Shown here in pieces: positions 32,256 to 43,842 of a stretch of DNA of 64,000 bases. This stretch comes from Epiperipatus broadwayi (taxonomy: Eukaryota > Onychophora > Udeonychophora > Euonychophora > Peripatidae). Made by a program: the position numbers and the translations under genes. The first letter of the stretch is position 1. Each line of letters begins with the position of its first letter. The notes under the pieces were generated by a model. It was not told where the DNA came from. It searched no databases and was given only the letters and a program-made list of their open reading frames with translations. The DNA lies in NCBI GenBank assembly GCA_028023455.1, contig JAQFVV010012575.1:738517-802516 (forward strand), given 5' to 3'.

Positions 32256-33039
32256 TGTAATTAAATTTTTGTTTTATTCTTTTATACTATAGTTGAAAGT
32301 AAGTGTCAAATGCAATACCACATAATTTCATCTGCTTTACATGAAAATTTTACTCCATTTACTGCATAATCATCGATTAAAACCTTGAGATCGATACTAA
32401 ATTTTAATTGCCTTGCATGAGTCAATTCAGAGTGATAGAGCTAAAGATCCAAGAATTATAACTTAACTCTGACACTTCTAGTTTTTGAATAGAATATTAT
32501 CTTCTGAATGAGAAACCCTTCTATTGTTCTCATTAAATAATGTTAATGCTGTATTCACATATGCAGAAAAATTCCAGTATTTATCCACCTATTTCCATTT
32601 CTTCTCACTGAAAACGACCAATAACCAGAATTTAGCCCAGAGATTTCAAAATAGCAACACTAGCAAAACCATTTATAATCGAAAATTAAAATGAATGGGT
32701 TTGGCAAAGAATGATTGCATTAAAATAACCAAATAATTGGATGATTTACTGCTTAAGAGTTCATAAGAAATTGAACACCAGAAGTGGCAGAGATGGTATT
32801 ACATTCCATGGGCACGAGATTAAAAAACTGTTGCTCTTCTACTTCTGCACTAAACCATGAAAGATAATAAATATATTAGTTCTAATAGTAGAAGTTGAGA
32901 GTAAATTAACTAATATTAATGCTTTTACAGGAATTAAATTATAATTTAGAGGTAATGATCCAATGCTATTCAATTAAAACAAGCAAACGATGACAATATA
33001 TATTCTCTTTGGACATCTTAATGACATGTAGTCAATTAC
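32256..33039. other. Gene 3' flank and AT-rich DNA
   Basis: Contains ATTAAA shortly after the stop codon, a possible weak poly(A) signal, and otherwise no recognised feature. Confidence 0.45.
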
Positions 33040-33400
33040 ATTAATATTTTCAACCATTATCAGTCCTCTATAAATTCAATATATTTCAAGTTTAATTTTG
33101 TTTTCTTGTCCATACTTTTTTTTCTCTTTGTATCATTACAACAAACTTGCTTATCTTTTCAATCCATCTTACACAGGTCGCTCTTTGGATATTTTGCTAT
33201 ATTTTGAGATTTAATATAACCTTATGAGTGTCCATCTATTGGCAGTTTGTTTTTGCAGTCTACTTCACTTTTAACATCTTAATTCTCTCAATAATATCAG
33301 TGTCAAATATTTCTTGCTTTACTAACACATTTCACTTGCAATCTTACATTGTTACTTCTAAAGTAACCTTCTCTTGGCATTCTGTGAGATAAATATTAAG
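33040..33400 (-). pseudogene. Old RTE-type LINE 3' fragment
   Basis: Begins TTTCAACCATTATCAGTCC, like the 3' end of the copy at 49581. The minus strand includes a peptide resembling its C-terminal VRWMDEIRK block (here VRWIEKISKF). Further upstream, similarity to the 'VTDLIEKI' and 'RRDR' regions is weaker. It is diverged more than the other copies, so it is either older or another subfamily. Confidence 0.6.
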
Positions 33401-34410
33401 AATGACTTTCACTAAAGGTTAAATTCTAATGATAAAAGTTAAGAAGTTTAGAGTGAATATCAAAACATTTAAGTCAAAATAACTGATTATTAATAAAATG
33501 ATAAGTTCGTGTTTATTGAATTTAAATGTCATTAAATAACCGTAAAACGCATTTATTAAACCTTTTAAAAATACTTAGATATTTCTTTTTAATAGGACAT
33601 AATTTATACTAAAAATACTCATTCTAATTTGATTTTGTGATTACCTTCATCCATCATAATTCCATAACAATATAATCAAAATATTTATAATTGTATTGAT
33701 TTCGAACTCATTCCTACTAAACTTTATTTTTTTTCCTTTTACACTTTTTTACGTTTAATTTTATTCCTGTTTTACTACTGATTTATAACTGTTGGTTTAA
33801 GTCCTGAAATATTTCAAAAACAATTACAGCTAATCCATAGGTGGAGCTGTTACTGGAAAGTCATCATCCTCACAGCTCTCATAGAATGACTCTGAGAAGT
33901 TGGTTTTGAAGCAGTGAAAGGTACCTTTTATATTTATTTGGCCCTTTAAAAGCCTTATTTTGCTGCTAACATACTCTTTTATTCACTAAATCTCAGTTTT
34001 AGAGCAGTTTTAACATAATTTCTCTATGTCTACCTTGTGCTTATCAGCATTTAATTACCTCATTCTCTTCCCCTCCATTTGGTGGGTGGTTCAACTGTTT
34101 CATGGACCATAAAGGGTTTTTTTCCTCCTTAGACTCTTAAATATTTCTCCTACTCCAATTTCCCTGTCACCCAGAACTTGTTTATAAAGTTTTTTGTGTG
34201 TTGTTCCAATTATTTAGGCCATTTTAAACCTTTTTTTTTAAGACACCCCCTCCTCTGGGGTAACTAACCACCTAAAATTTCCACTCAATTTTCTCATTAT
34301 TCAACTAAAATTATTAATAACAAGTTTTCTACTGTTTTTCTTTTTTTTTGCTTTTACACCAATATATTTAATTTTTCCCATTCCAAAATTGTTTTCTTCA
34401 TATCACTTTT
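33401..34410. other. Unrecognised, mildly pyrimidine-rich DNA
   Basis: Several CT-rich tracts (for example 34080-34260) and no coherent open frame. No family was recognised. Confidence 0.4.
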
Positions 34411-34419
34411 CATTTTTTC

Positions 34420-34960
34420 TAACGGTTTAAAGATGGCCGCTGCTCCTAGCGGGAGGGGGGGATGTACAGGGACCTTAAGTACATGAACTAAAACCTTCAA
34501 AATTACCCAAGTTTTGTTCACATCAAATTTAAAACAAAACTTAACTAAGAACATCATCAACAAAGAACTTATTTCAAAGACTCCATCTCTTTGCCCTCTA
34601 GATTTTCCTCCCTTTCAGGAAGTGGTTTGCTCTATCAAAGGTAAAAAACAAGTCAAAAGAAACACCATAACCAATCATAACCCCATTTCAAGTACAACGA
34701 GAAAAAACTAAAATTACTCATCTACAAAAGACAAAAATCAGCCTGTTGCATCTAAGTATCACTCAGAAATCTCGTCCATTCCTGAAACCTCTAAAGATTT
34801 AACATATAGCAATTCCTCCAAAGTTAATGCCACATACAGATCCTCCTATCAGTCCACCAGGGTAACCAAGCCTACCAACATTGCTCCTTACCTAAGACTC
34901 TTCTTTGCTTGGACTACACATTCTTTTTATATCCTCTTTCCATTTCATATGTAATCCCTT
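34420..34960 (+). pseudogene. Possible retroelement ORF1-like relic
   Basis: Base composition rises from AAGATGGCCGCTGC at 34431 and the plus strand reads as Ser/Thr/Lys-rich peptide: PFQEVVCSIKGKKQVKR, then after a stop SKYHSEISSIPETSKDL and YRSSYQSTRVTKPTN. It is followed by an AT-rich segment ending near 35065. The low-complexity, basic sequence and 'PPFQEV' start resemble ORF1 proteins of LINEs, but no RNA-binding or zinc motif is visible. Speculative. Confidence 0.25.
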
Positions 34961-35599
34961 TCCCTTCACCATATTGTACTTGAATTTCATTTTGCCATGT
35001 AATCATCTCTTTGTAAATCTTTTTAACTGTTGTGTATTTTTTTTTGATGATTAAAAGCTTTCATCACTGAGAAGAAAAAAAACAATTATAGCAGAAAAAT
35101 TTTCAATTCTTTTTATTTCTTAGCCTTTTATATAAGACTATTATAAAACGCTTTTGACTGATAGAATGATTCTATCAACTCTCATATCAATATTAATAAT
35201 TCTGAGTATACAATCTAATAACTATTGCTTACAAATATATGCTGTACTCCTTTCATTATCTTCTTTTAATTATTAAATGTTTTTCTTTAAAAAAAAAAAA
35301 AAACTTTATTTAAACTTTTCAAATGCACCCATCTTAATATTCTCAACCTTTTAGTTTCATTGCGTTTGATCGATATTATTCAAACTTTGATAATATTGTG
35401 GATCTAGCCCTGATATTCCAGAGTATAAATTTGAAGGAAATGATTTATAGAGAAAAGTGATTTTTTAAAAAAAAAATTCTATAAATCCAAAGCAAAATAG
35501 CAACTCATATTTTTAAATCCACATTATTTTTTTGTTTGAGTCCTGACAAATCTTTCACAGAAGACAACAATATGCCAGCATTTATTTATTTATGTTTAC
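34961..35599. other. AT-rich DNA
   Basis: A-run at 35289-35303 and otherwise nothing recognised. Confidence 0.45.
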
Positions 35600-35706
35600 T
35601 TAAACATTTATTATATATGAACACAGACTTTTACACGACCCACCACTCACCACTCCATCTCATAACACTCATACACTGAACATATATATCGAAAAGATAA
35701 ATAATC

Positions 35707-35750
35707 ACCAATATAAGTATTTCATGCTAAACCGGCAATTATCAGTTGGT
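35707..35750 (-). ncRNA. Hammerhead relic, family A unit 1
   Basis: ACCAA, then CTGATAA instead of CTGATGA (an invariant G changed), stem II TGCC-GGTTT-AGCA (one mismatch), GAAA, ATACTTAT (palindrome broken) and TTGGT. Expected to be inactive. Confidence 0.75.
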
Positions 35751-36049
35751 CCAGATTACCATCTCCACATGTATATGTAATAAATGCTCAGATATATATT
35801 AAGATAGCCACTCTTCATACTTTAATGAACAGGCTTTAATCCATTCCACACTCTAACTCTTCAACCGTCGGAATCCAAGTGAAAATCTGATGATGGAATG
35901 CTTAAAGGCCACCCTAAGGTCGAGACTTTCATCACACTCATGTTGAACTAAAATCACTCTGACCCCTCATGTCCAGGACATAATCTATTTAATACATATA
36001 TGAGGAATGGGCAGACATCTCTACTATGTAATAACTGAAATACAGAATC

Positions 36050-36093
36050 ACCAATATACATATTTTATGCTAAACCCGCAGTTATCAGTTGGT
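36050..36093 (-). ncRNA. Hammerhead relic, family A unit 2
   Basis: ACCAA, CTGATAA, a changed stem II, AAAA in place of GAAA, ATATGTAT and TTGGT. Two invariant core positions are lost. It shares the CTGATAA change with the neighbouring unit, so that change predates or accompanied the tandem duplication. Confidence 0.75.
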
Positions 36094-36741
36094 CCAGATT
36101 ATCATTTCCACATATATATGTAATAAGTGCTCAGATATATATTAAGATAGCCAATCTTCATACTTTAATGAGCAGGCTTTAATACACTCCACACTCCAAC
36201 TCTTCAACCATCCATCCAATTGAAAATCTGATGATGGAATGCTCAAAGGGTACCCTGAGGTCAAGACTCTCATCACACCCGTGTTGACCTAAAGTCAGTC
36301 TGACCCTCATATACAGGACATAATCTATTTAATACACATATGAGGAATGGGCAGACATCTCTACTGTGTAATAACTGAAATATAGGCTTATAATATATCT
36401 GTATCAATATATGTAATATATAGAGTATATGAGTACAGACCCACCACTCACCACTCTATCTCATAACTTGAACACATATATGTCAATAAGATAAATAGTC
36501 ACCAAAAATCAATTATCACATAGTAGAGATCTCTGCCCATCCTTCATATATGTATTAAATGGATTATGTCCTGTAAATAAGGGGTCAGATTGACTTTAGG
36601 TCAACATGGTTGTGGATGGACAATTAAAGAGTTGGAATGTGGAGTGGATTGAAACCTGTCCATTAAAGTATGAAGATTGGCTATCATAATATATATATAT
36701 CTGAGAACTTATAGCATATATGTGTAGAGATGGTAATCTCG

Positions 36742-36783
36742 ACCAACTGATGATTGCTCTTTGCCTGAAATACGTATATTGGT
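36742..36783 (+). ncRNA. Hammerhead motif, family A inverted unit
   Basis: ACCAA, intact CTGATGA, a shortened and poorly pairing stem II (TTGCTCTTTGCCT), intact GAAA, intact ATACGTAT, cleavage-site A and TTGGT. The core and stems I and III are preserved but stem II is damaged, so activity is doubtful. Confidence 0.72.
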
Positions 36784-36950
36784 GATTATTTATCTTTTCA
36801 ACATATATGTGTTCAAGTGTATCAGTGTTATGAGATAGAGTGGTAAGTGGTGGGTCTTGTGAAAGTCTGTGCTCATATACCCTATATATCACATATATTG
36901 ATACAGGTAAATAATAAGCCTGTATTTCAGTTATTAAACATGTATTTTAT

Positions 36951-37519
36951 CTTTTACCAACTATAAAGATAATACTATCTAGATATTTGGTCTAAAGTTC
37001 TTTCAGTGATTTGCTTAGAGGCTTTTTAAAAGATATTTATATTCTGATTGATTTAATTCCATCTTTTATTTATTTATTTAGTGTTTGATTGGAATTAAAT
37101 ATATAAGGCTACATGGTTGTTGTTTTTTATGGGTATTCTATTGTAGATTTTTTTTTTTACCCATTACACAATATTGTCGTCTCCCTCCGCCCTTTTTCCA
37201 TTAATAGTGATATTTTTTCTTATAGCCCACCAACCATTTTCCCATTTGAAGATGTTGGTTTACATTTCTGAGATTTTTGTCCTCTTCTATGTTTCCTTGC
37301 AATTTAAGAGTTATGTATTTTTATTTCTTTTTATCACTTCACAGATTTTATATATTGGAACAGAGAGTGGAGGACTTTGAACTTTAAGGACTATGAGTCA
37401 CAGCTCAGTTCTGTATGTCTATGATTCTTGAAACTTTTTATGAATTTCAGAAACAATTAGATTATAATTATCAATAAAGAAAGTCATATATAACATGACA
37501 TTGCTTTTATAAGCTTGTA
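36951..37519. other. AT-rich DNA
   Basis: A 68-codon plus-strand open frame at 37174-37380 is hydrophobic and Phe-rich from T-rich sequence. It has no other support. Confidence 0.45.
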
Positions 37520-37890
37520 TTTCCAAAAATGTAATACAGAGAGCATACCAATAGCTCAAACAAGCTCTTAATTGATAAGTGCAAAATCTCTATCCAAAAT
37601 ACTCGATTTCTAGCTTTTGGCTCATCTCAGTGAGGAGCTAGAATATTCTGACACCAGAACCCAAGACATTTTCATGTCGAAAACTTCAGTTTCTATTTAA
37701 ATATTAAGTATGAAATAAGTATTGGGTTTTGAATTGATGTTTTGGATCTGGTATCTGAATATTCCAGTTCCTCACTGATATGGGGATAAGAGTATTTCGG
37801 ATAGAGGATTTTAAATATTTTATCTTACTGCACTTATCAATTAAGAGCTTGTTTAAGCTATTGGTAAGCTCTCTGTATTACATTATAACA
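37520..37890. repeat. Fold-back repeat with possible hammerhead relics (family D)
   Basis: The left arm 37523-37650 (TGTAATACAGAGAGC, AAGCTCTTAATTGATAAGTGC, CTCTATCCAAAATACTC) returns inverted at 37760-37885. Each arm holds a CCTCACTGA block followed 20-30 bases later by a palindrome-like GAAATCGAGT or remnant and then a TTTTGG or TTTCGG block. This is the layout of family B (CCTCACTGATGA ... GAAACTAGTC ... GGGGATATTGG), but the cores read CTGAGATGA and CTGATATG. Probably a decayed related element. Confidence 0.6.
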
Positions 37891-40435
37891 AAATTCAGGA
37901 TATTCAATTGTTTTAAATCATCATATTAAAATATTTATTTCCTTGCATCATTTTTTAGGGAATGCTACTTTTTTGTACCCAGTTATTATTATAATAGATT
38001 TTAAAAGGTATCAATTATCTCACTAATCCATGATGATCCCTTTTTTGTTCTTAATAAGTACACTGTATTTTTGAAATAGATATTGTTCTATGTCAAAATA
38101 GTGCATATATCTTTAATACTGTCAGCTTTCTCTAGGCAAATTAATGCTTGAACAATATATTGTGATGTTTATTGTTTGTTTAAGCGTGGAAGGTGATATG
38201 TTGTGAGTTATATATGTATTCTATTATATACATTTTTTGTTTCCGTCATTAAAATATATACAATGATTTTTGCTGTTTTTCTAATTATTTTATCCCAGTA
38301 ATAATTTCAAATTAAACCTTTACATATATGTCATCTCAGGGTTTCTTAAGCGCGCGCGCACACACACATATATATATAATTTATAAATGAAGCAATGAGA
38401 ACATTTAAATTATCACTATTACTCTCATAACATTATTATTGCACAATATGTCGCGATATTATTCTCTTGTCTCATAAATCGTTTTTATACGTTTATTTCA
38501 AAATATAGGGGTTTTGAACTCAGAATTTTAAGCACTCTTCAACTATCCACACTATCTCATACAACTGATACATGTTTGCGAAGAGTGCCTGGTTTTCAAA
38601 TATTTACACTTATTTCAATATATTACATTTTATCGATTTATATATTTTTAAGTTAATACGAGTATTTAAAAGAAACGCGACTTTTCCATTAACTTTTTAT
38701 ACGATTGTTTTATATTCCAAATACTGAGGACAGATTATTTTTTTCCAATTCAAAATCATTTAAAATGCCATTATCAATTTAGGTCTGTACTTAAATAAGT
38801 TACATTTTCAACATATATTTATTTACCAATCTAGAAACATTGGTCATAAATATCTTTTTCCTAGAATACAAAATAACTATCGCGTGAAATAATGATTTTA
38901 TTAACTTGTAACTATTATATCGTATATTCTCCATAAATTTCAATATGATTTTTAATCCTTTATGCATGTTTGCAATATAATTGTTGCAAGTATGCATAAA
39001 ATACCTATCGATGTTTTCTAACTTATTGTACTGAATTATATATAAGGCAAAAAATTCCAATGAAACATATTGCCCCCTCCCCCAAAAGAAATTCTACTAG
39101 AGAATATTTTGTAAAGAAAAAAATGTTAAGAACACTTTGTTTTATAAGTTGAGAATTTTTTTTTCTTGATAGATGTACAATATTCTTTTTAAAGAGATTT
39201 TTTTATAAGTATCAATAAGATATAATTAATTTTTTTTATATACAGTATATTTAGTATTTATTGTAATTTTATATTTTATTGTAACAACTTTGTTAACAAA
39301 AAAAAATGTGTACATTTTTATAATAATTATTTACATATAAATTTTAAATTACAGATCTCTATACTTATTTATATATTTATAAGTTTCTTGTTTAGTTAAA
39401 AATATTTTTTGATTTTTATATTATTTTCATAATTCACATGAAGTTATATCAGTGCTTGACCAAATTTTTGTGTTTTATGGGGGGAGGTATCTGACTTAGT
39501 TATTAAAATATTTATTTCAATCATTGTCAAATTTTTTTAACCAATTATATTTTTTATTATCAAAAATCATTTCACATCTTATTGTTCATATAGTTGTTAG
39601 AATATGTAGGAAAACCTTTGCATTATGTTGATTAAATCTTAATATTGTTTTTATTTTATTTTTTTAAATTTATACATGAAACCTGACATACTTTTGATCT
39701 TAAGAATTTAAATGCTATACATTCTTCAAACAAGTAAAAGAAGGTTTTCACTTTCATCTTACAAAAAATACATGAAGATTACAAATTCATTTTTAGTCGA
39801 CCATTTAAATAAACATTCTTTTGTAGGAAACCATTTAAAAATTTGAAACAGAATTTGATATATGATCTTAGAGCCTAAATTCTATGAAGGTTCTTGCTAA
39901 CCATAATCACTTACACTTCTATCCAAGTGTACAGAATATTGTTTTTTAGTATTTTTAAATCATTGTATTTAATGTTAATCAAGTTATGTAAGTTGAAGTC
40001 ATCCTATATATTACAAATAAGCAGTCAAAAGTTATTTTTTTGTCTTTTTCGATTTTATTAATTAAATTAGTATCTGATTATGGTAGACTAAAATTTTGTC
40101 TTATATTAAAATTCCTGCTTTTATATATGATACATATAATTTTGGATCAATAAGATTGAAGTCTCCTTAACCAATTGGGAATTGCAACATTAAAGTGATA
40201 ATAGATGTGACGATTTTCCTTAAATATAGTTCTTTACTATCTGATTGAATTTATTTTCTGTTACATTAGTACCCTAGGACTCTCATAGTAATGACATTAA
40301 AAACTCTTGTTTTTGTAATTTCATGAAGCTTAACTAAGGAGAAAGACTCATTTTTTTTATTGCTGATTGCATAGAAGGTATCTTTCTCTCTTTGAAATTA
40401 TTTAGGATATTCTTAACAATTATGTATAGCATCAA
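37891..40435. other. AT-rich DNA, nothing recognised
   Basis: A (CG)(CA)(TA) compound repeat at 38350-38380 is the only clear feature. Open frames are short and unsupported. Confidence 0.5.
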
Positions 40436-40857
40436 TGCCCCAAGCGGCCGTGCCGGGATTTCTGATGACTACCACTAAATCTTAAGAAAAGAATTAAAAA
40501 AATTGATAAATATTTTATAGCAACTTCTTAGTCCTGTTAGAAATCTTTTTGTCTAACTTTAAAAAGACAAGTTAATAGTGTCTGAATATCTAAAATTGTT
40601 GAAGTTTTTAACTGCTGGTGTGCTTACTGAGAAAAAAAGAGCTAATAAATATTGTAAAGGAATCGTACATCAAAAAGACAGTAAGACAAATTAAACTAAA
40701 GTGAACATTCCAGTTTAGAAAAACTAATTTTTGATATGAATACCAAGACAACAGTAATATATGTTGGGGTAAGGTAATATGATCAAATTTTTTAGTTTTT
40801 AATCCTACTATATTAAATTTTCCTAAGTAGGTTGAAGTAAAGAAGGGTTCCCCTCTT

Positions 40858-40991
40858 TTCTTTCAAAATGTAAACTTGTGGTTAAAACCTGTAGAGGTCC
40901 CTACTATCGCATTTTTACAGCACATTCTTGAGGCCTTAGTAAATATTACTTACATAATCAATGTGCATTTAAATAAATTTATAATTACAAC
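40858..40991. repeat. Dispersed repeat R, copy 2
   Basis: AACTTGTGGTTAAAACCTG, TAGAGGTCCCTACTATCGC, CTTGAGGCC and ATCAATGTGCATTTAAATAA, in the same order as the copy at 29682. Longer on its left side (shared with the third copy from about 40828, GTAGGTTGAAGTAAA). Confidence 0.8.
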
Positions 40992-41164
40992 TTTAAATTA
41001 TTTAATAGATTTCTAACTAGAAGATCTTTCTATTGACTCGTAAATCAAATAATTTCACTTGCATATTAATGTGTAATAAGAAATGTGGACTTAATCAGTG
41101 AAGTATTGAATAGCTTCATGCTCTCAGATCTAACCACTTCAGATTCACCTATTTATATAGAAAG

Positions 41165-41282
41165 TAGGTTGAAGTAAATAAGAATTCCCATCTTTTCTTT
41201 TAAAATGAAAGCTTGTGGTTAAAACCTGTAGAGGTCCCTATGATCATATTTTTATGCACACATTCTTGAGGTTACTGCCTTG
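41165..41282. repeat. Dispersed repeat R, copy 3
   Basis: GTAGGTTGAAGTAAATAAG, then GCTTGTGGTTAAAACCTG, TAGAGGTCCCTATGATC and CTTGAGGTTACTGCC. It lies 310-340 bp downstream of the second copy in the same orientation and lacks the right-hand part. The pair may be a local duplication. Confidence 0.8.
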
Positions 41283-42399
41283 TCTATATAAATGAGATGA
41301 TAGTCTTTAAGTAGCCATTATAATTTAGATAGTTTCTCAAAAGAAAATAGAATAAGGAAATATTACTTATTAATGACTTGCCAATTGTTGGATATTTTAA
41401 GTTTTTTTTTAATTCTTGATTTTTCTTTTTTTAAATAAATATTGGTTGATTATTTTTAATTTATAAGTTGATACCTATAAAGAATTTCTAAACCCAATTA
41501 AAATTTGATAATATTTTCCATGTTTTAGCCAGCTTAGATTCAAATAGTATTCATAGTAGGTAAATGTGCCATTATGGTTGTAAAATAATGAAATATTTTG
41601 AGAACAAAGTTTATTTCATGTTGCTAATATTGTTTTTGTTTATTAAAAATTATTATTTTCCAAAGAAAGACTTTCCAATAATTACATAACCTGCAATCAA
41701 TTAGTTTCTGGGAAATATACGATATTGATAATATTTTTGACCAGCTCCCCCCCCCCCCAATCTTCTGATTTAAGTATTATTGAATTTGTATAGCCCAGTT
41801 CTGAATAACTGAAAAGAAGTGTGAAACTTCTATTAATATTTCTCTATAACCAATACTTCAATTTATAATTCTTATTATATCCACAACCTTGAAAAGTTGT
41901 TAATTTTATCACCTTGTTGTTCTTTCCTTTTTGCTAAATACTGGGCTGTATTTTTTCTGTTCAGTGTAGAAAGAAGTTTGCTGTTAACTAAAAGGAGTCT
42001 CTGTGATGGATTTTTCTTGAGGTTTTCATGTCCACTCTAGACATCCTTATCATTGTAGATATTATTACTATATGATTATTAATGTAATAAGCAAACATGG
42101 ATGCTTCTCATCATTATATCTCAGCCATTGTAATGAGTTTACCAGCTCTTTCTATATGAATTTCAGAAAAAGAATATGATGGGTTTTATTCTCATGTATC
42201 TTATAATTTTTAATTTAAATGTGAGTTGAATTTTTTTGAAGGTAGAGTGAATGCGTATGTAAATGACCTTTTTAAAAGATGTTTGCAATCACAACCAACA
42301 AAACTAAATTATGTTCTTTATTCTCAGAAAACTGTAAAGCCTTCAACTAAGAGAATAATTATTGAGCAAAGATGAGGGGTGATAAGAATCCACTGATTT
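41283..42399. other. AT-rich DNA, nothing recognised
   Basis: C homopolymer at 41747-41758. No gene seen. Confidence 0.5.
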
Positions 42400-43770
42400 T
42401 CTACCATGCAATGGTTATTTTTGATTTAGATACTTACAAACTGCAGATTACTTTTTAGTGAAGAATGATCCTGAAGTAAAAGAACTGCCTAATATTAAAT
42501 GGAACACTATTGGATTTTGTGAAATTGAAAGAATGAGACATTTGATTGTTATAAACTTCATTACAAGACACAAATATTGGAAGCATAAGTGGACTTGAAT
42601 GCACTGTAAAAAAAGTAGAAGAAAAACATTGTGGAAATTGTAGGTGGGTCAGACAGAATGGAAATATTAGTTATTCAATTTAATGGATATAGGGTTATGC
42701 CCAAACAAATTTTATAATGAGAAAGAAGTATAGAATTTTTATAATGGTTACATAAAAGGCTTTTGATTCTACTAAATAACGTTTTAAAATTGTCATGGAA
42801 AAATTTAATGCATTCTATTTGATGATTGAAATTTACTTTTTTTTTTTTTCAAGTGTCATAGCATCGGAACTGCTTGTAAGGCAGTCATGCTGACCCCTCA
42901 ACCACCAATGCAAGAGTGAAATTTACTTTTGGTGATAGAAAAATCGGAGTGGACATAGAGAGTTTGCAAAAAAAGACAGTCGGTATGAGTTTATTCTTTG
43001 AGAAAAATTGTAAATGGAACTTGATGTTAATGTATGGAAGTGAATTTCCAGAAGAATTGGATTATATTTTGACTAACAGAAAATATGTATATCAAGTTAG
43101 TAACGTTCATAAGTGATAACTGAACAGTGAGATGTATATAGTGTTAATGCAAAACTAAAAACAAAAATTAAGAAAAACAGTATTTACACTTGATGTTTCT
43201 AATATTCAGAAATATTTCACTGAATTTGAATTAGAACTCGCAAATTGTTTTAAAATATTAACAGATAATGAAGATGGTTTAGATTTGACTGAAATCAATA
43301 AGACAATAACTGTTACTCTATTGAGAACTTCAACAAAGTTAGTTAGTAAAAAAAAGTCGTAATTGACCAATAAATTTTCTACTAAAACAAGACAGTTTGT
43401 GAAGAAAAAAATATGAAAATACATAAAAAATAATTCATTAGAAAGAAGTGAATATTTAGAGTTTTGTAAAATGGTACAAAAAGTTAATAAAAGAATATAA
43501 TTATGAATTATCAATGCAAATTATAGAAGAGATTAAAAGTATCAGAAGTATATAACAACATTTTGGTATTGGTAAAAAAGCAATAAATCAAAAATATAGA
43601 CCTATTACTAAAAGGAAAGATATTATGAGATGTGGGAAAGGATTCTATAAAAAATATATAGCAATATTGGAAAAAATATAAACAAAATATCTACAGTTCT
43701 ACATCTTTTAAAGTATCCACTATTTTAAATGAAGAAGTAAGACATGGATTGGTATAGCTATATAGTAACA
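42400..43770 (+). pseudogene. RTE-type LINE relic, endonuclease to RT start, interrupted by a SINE
   Basis: The plus strand follows the protein of the copy at 56283-58049 block by block, in broken frames. Blocks are an ACTTAC(A)AACTGCAG match to the TYNCRS region, LPNIKWNTIGFCEIER, SDRMEILVIQFN, then beyond the SINE FGDRKIG, ELDYILTNRKYVYQ, a KKYNYEL-like helix region, and TILNEEVRHG at about 43715. Numerous indels and stops; RT catalytic motifs are not reached. Catalytic-type residues of the APE-like nuclease (Glu of FCE, Asp of LDY) are still visible in places, but the gene is dead. Confidence 0.8.
42841..42916 (-). mobile_element. tRNA-headed SINE inserted into the RTE relic
   Basis: On the minus strand: ACTCTTGCATTGGTGGTTGAGGGG, ACTGCCTTACAAGCAGTT, then directly CCGATGCTATGACACTTG and an A-tail. 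The B-box segment is deleted. The target duplication TGAAATTTACTTTT is identical at 42827-42840 and 42917-42930. Its insertion point is inside the endonuclease-coding relic, so the SINE is younger than the RTE copy. Confidence 0.93.
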
Positions 43771-43842
43771 ACAGGGGTTCTAAAAAGGAGTCTCAAGAAC
43801 AGGAACAGCACATGTTTAATTCGACAATAAATCAAAAAATTA

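Larger units (their letters stand above)
35600..36950. mobile_element. Family A ribozyme-repeat insertion, dimer plus inverted copy
   Basis: The element 35617-36933 is flanked by TTAAACATTTATTATAT (35600-35616) and TTAAACATGTATTTTAT (36934-36950), a 17-bp target duplication with two mismatches. It contains two head-to-tail units (equivalent ribozyme positions 343 bp apart), then a third copy in inverted orientation from about 36400. The right end, CAGGTAAATAATAAGCCTG then TATTTCAG, matches the tail at 21825-21853. Copies differ clearly from one another, so this insertion is older than the one at 17783. A minus-strand 98-codon open frame at 36596-36892 is repeat translation. Confidence 0.88.

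Noticed and set aside
40438-40475. GC-rich island with CTGATGA (GCGGCCG region)
   Set aside because: No GAAA core follows and no repeat partner was found; too short to call.
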